This document shows positions 60,460 to 64,000 of a stretch of 64,000 bases of DNA, in pieces. The notes beneath the pieces are model-generated. The model was not told the DNA's origin. It was given only the letters and a program-made list of their open reading frames with translations, and did no database searches. How positions within the stretch are numbered: the stretch's first letter is position 1; each line of letters starts with the position of its first letter. Location of the stretch: positions 124,001-188,000 of the forward strand of contig NZ_BMQU01000002.1 in assembly GCF_014648275.1 (NCBI RefSeq). Reading direction: 5' to 3'. The stretch comes from Pseudomonas laurentiana. GTDB taxonomy: Bacteria > Pseudomonadota > Gammaproteobacteria > Pseudomonadales > Pseudomonadaceae. The position numbers and the translations under genes were made by a program.

Positions 60460-60840
60460 ATGGCAAACCACGACCTCACCTTCCTTCCCGACCCCGATCC
60501 GGAATCCATCTCATCTGACGTCGCCAGTTTCGCTGGCGTGCTGGTCTCCACGCAGATCCCTACCCGCGCTGACGGCAGCCTGGAACTGGGTGGCATCATC
60601 GAGCAGAGCGAATGCACCCTGCAGGCACTCAAGGTCGCGCTGGAGCGCGCAGGCAGTTCCATGGACCGTGTCATGCACCTGACCATCTACCTTACCGACA
60701 TGGCCGACCGTGCCGCATTCAATGAGGTCTACCAGCGCTTTTTCGCCAAGCCCTGGCCGGTGCGCGCGGCTATCGGCGTGGCCGCCCTTGCCGTTGAAGG
60801 CATGCGTGTGGAAGTCACTGCGATGGCGGCCAAGGGCTAA
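60460..60840 (+). CDS. RidA family protein (reactive intermediate deaminase)
   Basis: 126-residue YjgF/YER057c/UK114 protein that hydrolyses reactive enamines/imines or acts as a related accessory. Family segments are FAGVLVSTQIPTRADGSLEL, GIIEQSECTLQALKVALERA and VMHLTIYLTDMADRAAFNEV. The catalytic arginine of true RidA appears in the WPVRAAIGVAALA region. I start at the ATG at 60460 (AAGAGATCTC upstream); 21 extra codons upstream are not supported. Confidence 0.88.
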   Translation: MANHDLTFLPDPDPESISSDVASFAGVLVSTQIPTRADGSLELGGIIEQSECTLQALKVALERAGSSMDRVMHLTIYLTDMADRAAFNEVYQRFFAKPWPVRAAIGVAALAVEGMRVEVTAMAAKG

Positions 60841-60963
60841 GATCGCACCCTCCATCCGGCGGCCGCACTCGACGAGCGGTCGCCACCGGGCAGCAGATGG
60901 GTGCCGGTCAAGCGTTGAACGGCTACAATGCGCGCCTTGACCGTGACAAACGACCAGAAAAAC

Positions 60964-62964
60964 ATGTCCTTGCCCAAGCATCACCTAGAATTGCTCAGCC
61001 CCGCCCGCGATGTCGCCATTGCCCGCGAGGCTATCCTGCATGGCGCCGACGCCGTGTACATTGGCGGCCCGAGCTTCGGCGCCCGCCACAATGCCTGCAA
61101 CGAGGTCGGTGAAATCGCCCAGTTGGTGGAATTCGCCCGCCGCTACCACGCCCGGGTATTCACCACCCTCAACACGATCCTGCACGACAATGAGCTGGAG
61201 CCGGCACGCAAGCTGATCCACCAACTGTACGATGCCGGTGTCGACGCGCTGATTGTCCAGGACCTGGGCGTGATGGAACTGGACATCCCGCCGATTGAAC
61301 TGCACGCCAGCACCCAGACCGATATCCGCACCCTGGAACGAGCAAAGTTCCTCGACCAGGCTGGGTTCTCACAACTGGTACTGGCCCGCGAGCTGAACCT
61401 CAGCGAAATCCGCGCCATCGCCGACGAGACCGACGCCGCGATTGAGTTCTTTATTCACGGCGCGCTGTGTGTGGCGTTTTCTGGCCAATGCAACATTTCC
61501 CATGCACAAACCGGCCGCAGCGCCAACCGGGGCGACTGCTCCCAGGCCTGTCGCCTGCCCTACACCCTGAAGGACGATCAGGGGCGTGTGGTCGCCTATG
61601 AGAAGCACCTGTTGTCGATGAAGGACAATAACCAGAGCGCCAACATTCGTGCACTGGTGGAGGCCGGCGTACGCTCGTTCAAGATCGAAGGGCGCTACAA
61701 GGACATGGGCTACGTGAAGAACATCACCGCCTATTACCGTCAGCGCCTGGACGATGTCCTTGAAGACCGCCCGGACCTGGCCCGCGCCTCCAGCGGCCGT
61801 ACTGCGCACTTCTTCGTGCCTGATCCAGACAAGACCTTCCACCGCGGCAGTACCGACTACTTCGTCAGCGATCGCAAGATCGATATCGGCGCGTTTGACT
61901 CACCCACCTTCACCGGCTTGCCGGTGGGCGTCGTGGAGAAGGTCGGCAAGCGTGACCTGCAGGTGGTTACCCATGAGCCGTTGTCCAACGGCGACGGCCT
62001 GAATGTGCTGGTCAAACGCGAGGTGGTGGGCTTTCGCGCCAACATCGCCGAAGCCAAGGGCGAGTTTGAAGACGACGGCGAAAAGCGCTACCGCTACCGC
62101 GTCGAACCCAACGAAATGCCCGAGGGGCTGCACCTGTTGCGGCCAGGCCACCCACTCAGCCGCAACCTGGACCACAACTGGCAACAGGCACTGCTCAAGA
62201 CCTCTGCCGAGCGAAGGGTCGGCCTTGCCTGGCTCGCGCGCCTGCGCGAGGATCGCCTGGAGCTGACCGCCACCAGTGAAGAAGGTATCACTGCCAGCGT
62301 CGCGCTGGACGGCCCATTCGGCCTGGCCAACAAGCCGGAACAGGCCCTGGAGCAATTGCACGACCTGCTTGGCCAGTTGGGTACCACCCAGTACCACGCC
62401 ACGGCGATCAAGCTGGATGCACCCCAGGCGTATTTCATCCCCAACTCGCAGCTCAAGGCGTTACGCCGCGAAGTCATCGATGCGCTGACCGAGGCCCGTA
62501 TCAACGCCCACCCACGTGGCGGCCGCAAAGCCGAGACCAACCCGCCACCGGTGTACCCGGAGGCGCACCTGTCGTTCCTGGCCAACGTCTACAACCAGAA
62601 GGCTCGCGATTTCTATCACCGTCATGGCGTGAAGCTGATCGACGCAGCCTTTGAGGCCCACGAGGAAACCGGCGAGGTGCCGGTGATGATCACCAAGCAC
62701 TGCCTGCGGTTCTCCTTCAACCTCTGCCCCAAGCAGGCCAAGGGCGTCACCGGTGTGCGCACCAAGGTCGCGCCAATGCAACTGGTGCACGGTGATGAGG
62801 TGCTGACGCTGAAGTTCGACTGCAAGCCTTGCGAAATGCACGTCATCGGCAAGATCAAGGGCCACATTCTTGGCCTGCCGCAACCGGGCAGCGTGGTTGA
62901 GCAGGTCGTAGGCCATATCAGCCCTGAAGACCTGCTGAAGACCATTCCTCGCGCGCCTCATTGA
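60964..62964 (+). CDS. rlhA: U32-family 23S rRNA 5-hydroxycytidine C2501 synthase
   Basis: 666-residue U32 'peptidase' family protein, length matching E. coli RlhA (YdcP, about 650) rather than the shorter TrhP. The core (ELLSPARDVAIAREAILHGA, IELHASTQTDIRTLERAKFL) carries the iron-sulfur cysteines C169, C176, C192 and C196 in C-x6-C-x15-C-x3-C. The C-terminal half has the DUF3656 extension and a second Cys group (CLRFSFNLCPKQ, FDCKPCEMHV). RlhA hydroxylates C2501 of 23S rRNA using prephenate-derived chemistry. The ATG at 60964 (MSLPKHHLELLSP) matches relatives; another ATG lies 12 codons upstream. Confidence 0.88.
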   Translation: MSLPKHHLELLSPARDVAIAREAILHGADAVYIGGPSFGARHNACNEVGEIAQLVEFARRYHARVFTTLNTILHDNELEPARKLIHQLYDAGVDALIVQDLGVMELDIPPIELHASTQTDIRTLERAKFLDQAGFSQLVLARELNLSEIRAIADETDAAIEFFIHGALCVAFSGQCNISHAQTGRSANRGDCSQACRLPYTLKDDQGRVVAYEKHLLSMKDNNQSANIRALVEAGVRSFKIEGRYKDMGYVKNITAYYRQRLDDVLEDRPDLARASSGRTAHFFVPDPDKTFHRGSTDYFVSDRKIDIGAFDSPTFTGLPVGVVEKVGKRDLQVVTHEPLSNGDGLNVLVKREVVGFRANIAEAKGEFEDDGEKRYRYRVEPNEMPEGLHLLRPGHPLSRNLDHNWQQALLKTSAERRVGLAWLARLREDRLELTATSEEGITASVALDGPFGLANKPEQALEQLHDLLGQLGTTQYHATAIKLDAPQAYFIPNSQLKALRREVIDALTEARINAHPRGGRKAETNPPPVYPEAHLSFLANVYNQKARDFYHRHGVKLIDAAFEAHEETGEVPVMITKHCLRFSFNLCPKQAKGVTGVRTKVAPMQLVHGDEVLTLKFDCKPCEMHVIGKIKGHILGLPQPGSVVEQVVGHISPEDLLKTIPRAPH

Positions 62965-63023
62965 GTCATGGCCGAGCGCTCTTCATACAGCGCTCAAGGC
63001 AAATCGCCAAACGCTTGCACCCC

Positions 63024-63059
63024 ACAACAGGGCCCTTGGTTTTCCAAGGGCCCTGTTGT
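63024..63059. terminator. Long perfect hairpin after rlhA
   Basis: A 16-bp perfect stem (ACAACAGGGCCCTTGG / CCAAGGGCCCTGTTGT) with a TTTT loop, 59 nt past the rlhA stop. No T-run follows, but the stem is strong enough to end or block transcription. Confidence 0.7.
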
Positions 63060-63119
63060 CATTCATGGACCTTGCCGACGAGAACGCGTGTATCAGGAAA
63101 ATACACTTTGAATGTTAAC

Positions 63120-63138
63120 GATAATTACTATTATTATC
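63120..63138 (+). promoter_or_regulatory. Fur box upstream of the TonB receptor gene
   Basis: GATAATTACTATTATTATC matches the 19-bp Fur consensus at 15 positions. It lies 45 bp before the receptor ATG, the expected place for iron repression. Confidence 0.75.
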
Positions 63139-63183
63139 GCGCCTTCAAATTGCTGCCACTCGCCTCCAAGGATCGCGCCTTCC

Positions 63184-64000
63184 ATGCGTCGCACGTTCGT
63201 TTCGCTATGCCTGCTCCATGCTGTCACCCCTACCGCCTGGGCTGATCCTGTCAATGAAACCGAGCCGCCGTTGGTCGAGCTGCAAGCCCTGAGTATCAAT
63301 GCCGACGCCACGGATACCGAACGCGCTGACGGCCCGGTGCAAGGCTATCGTGCAACCCGCTCGGCCAGTGCGACGCGCACCGATACGGCCCTGCATGAAA
63401 CCCCGCAATCCGTCAGCGTAGTGCCACGCGATGTGCTTGAAGACACCGGCTCGACCCGATTGCAGGATGCCCTGGACTACGCGGGCGGCGTTGGCCGAGC
63501 CAACAACTTCGGCGGCCAGGGCTTGACCACCTTTACTGTCCGGGGCTTTACCACCGGCGAGTTCTACCGCAACGGTTTTCCTATCAACCGCGGCTACCCG
63601 AACGCCCCCGATGCCAACACTGTCGAGCGGCTGGAGGTGTTACGCGGCCCGGCTACCAGCGTGTATGGTCGTGGCGATCCCGGCGGCACCTTCAACGTGG
63701 TCAGCAAACAGCCGCAGGCTGAGCAGAAGGTGACTGTCGGCAGCCAGATCGACGACCAAGGCATGCACCGCGCCACCCTCGATGCTACGGGTGCGCTCAA
63801 CCAGGAAGGCTCTCTGGCGTACCGTTTGAACGTGCTGGGCGAAGGTGGCGAAAGCTTCCGTGACGATGTCGAGAGTGAGCGTTACAACGTCGCCCCGGTG
63901 CTGAGCTGGCAGGTCAACGAGACCACACGGATCGTTTTCGAGGGTGACTTCATGCGCAACAACCATCCGCTCGACCGTGGCCTGACGCGCTACGCCACGC
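63184..64000 (+). CDS. TonB-dependent siderophore receptor (C-terminus cut by window edge)
   Basis: 272 codons are visible, open to the window end. The signal peptide MRRTFVSLCLLHAVTPTAWA is followed by the TonB-box area, then the plug: HETPQSVSVVPRDVLEDTGS, LTTFTVRGFTTGEFYRNGFP and RLEVLRGPATSVYGRGDPGG. The barrel begins after about residue 180. The ATG follows AAGGATCGC. With the Fur box upstream it should be iron-regulated. Siderophore unknown; the plug resembles the catecholate/mixed-type receptors as much as the FhuA type. Confidence 0.9.
   Translation, partial: MRRTFVSLCLLHAVTPTAWADPVNETEPPLVELQALSINADATDTERADGPVQGYRATRSASATRTDTALHETPQSVSVVPRDVLEDTGSTRLQDALDYAGGVGRANNFGGQGLTTFTVRGFTTGEFYRNGFPINRGYPNAPDANTVERLEVLRGPATSVYGRGDPGGTFNVVSKQPQAEQKVTVGSQIDDQGMHRATLDATGALNQEGSLAYRLNVLGEGGESFRDDVESERYNVAPVLSWQVNETTRIVFEGDFMRNNHPLDRGLTRYAT

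Noticed and set aside
1-64000. CRISPR arrays, prophage modules or rRNA genes
   Set aside because: None seen: no regularly spaced long repeats, no phage structural genes other than the T6SS homologues, and no rRNA.

Overview
The window reads as chromosomal DNA of a Pseudomonas, most likely of the fluorescens/putida lineage. It is GC-rich, with Pseudomonas-type polyamine genes, an OsmC-YcaO fusion, TonB siderophore receptors and a full type VI secretion system (T6SS). Product names come from recognising protein motifs by eye. No database search was run.

Layout. 1-2.6 kb: a cut polyamine-type ABC binding protein, divergent from an SDR oxidoreductase and a GntR/FCD regulator, with a perfect 18-bp palindrome between them. 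2.8 kb: tRNA-Phe(GAA) with its own promoter and terminator. 3.0-8.35 kb: a polyamine operon (XRE-cupin regulator, gamma-glutamylpolyamine synthetase, gamma-glutamyl hydrolase, aminotransferase), followed by a second, near-duplicate XRE-cupin regulator that carries the same promoter/operator. 8.6-9.65 kb: a GlxA-like AraC regulator.

10.1-29 kb is the most interesting block. Two long leftward operons flank an AraC/OruR-type regulator at 21.44 kb. Operon 1 (21182 to 10076) has an alpha/beta hydrolase, DUF1302 outer-membrane protein, DUF1329 protein, YCF48-type beta-propeller, MMPL/RND transporter, acyl-CoA dehydrogenase and acyl-CoA ligase. Operon 2 (28942 to 22580) has a quinone oxidoreductase, TauD-family dioxygenase, BKACE/DUF849 enzyme, MFS transporter, FrnE/DsbA-like protein, Rieske ferredoxin and YeiH-type exporter. 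Both promoters carry the same layout: two 14-bp direct repeats phased at 21 bp, a shared 8-mer, then a -10-like hexamer at identical spacing. I read the block as one regulon for uptake and catabolism of a hydrophobic acid or ester, possibly sulfur-containing.

29-41 kb is a mixed accessory region: an orphan thymidylate-kinase-like protein, LysR, the 3' remnant of a DODA-type ring-cleavage dioxygenase, an esterase, a cupin, a hipBA toxin-antitoxin pair with four evenly spaced operator dyads, the OsmC-YcaO fusion, an FhuA-like receptor, a transposase remnant, and an AT-rich patch with broken reading frames and a small possible clan-CD cysteine peptidase.

41.3-60.1 kb: a T6SS cluster tssA-B-C-hcp-E-F-G-clpV-(PAAR)-vgrG-tssJ-K-L-M, read leftward with many overlaps. 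60.4-64 kb: RidA, the rRNA hydroxylation enzyme RlhA, and the start of a second TonB siderophore receptor behind a strong Fur-box match.
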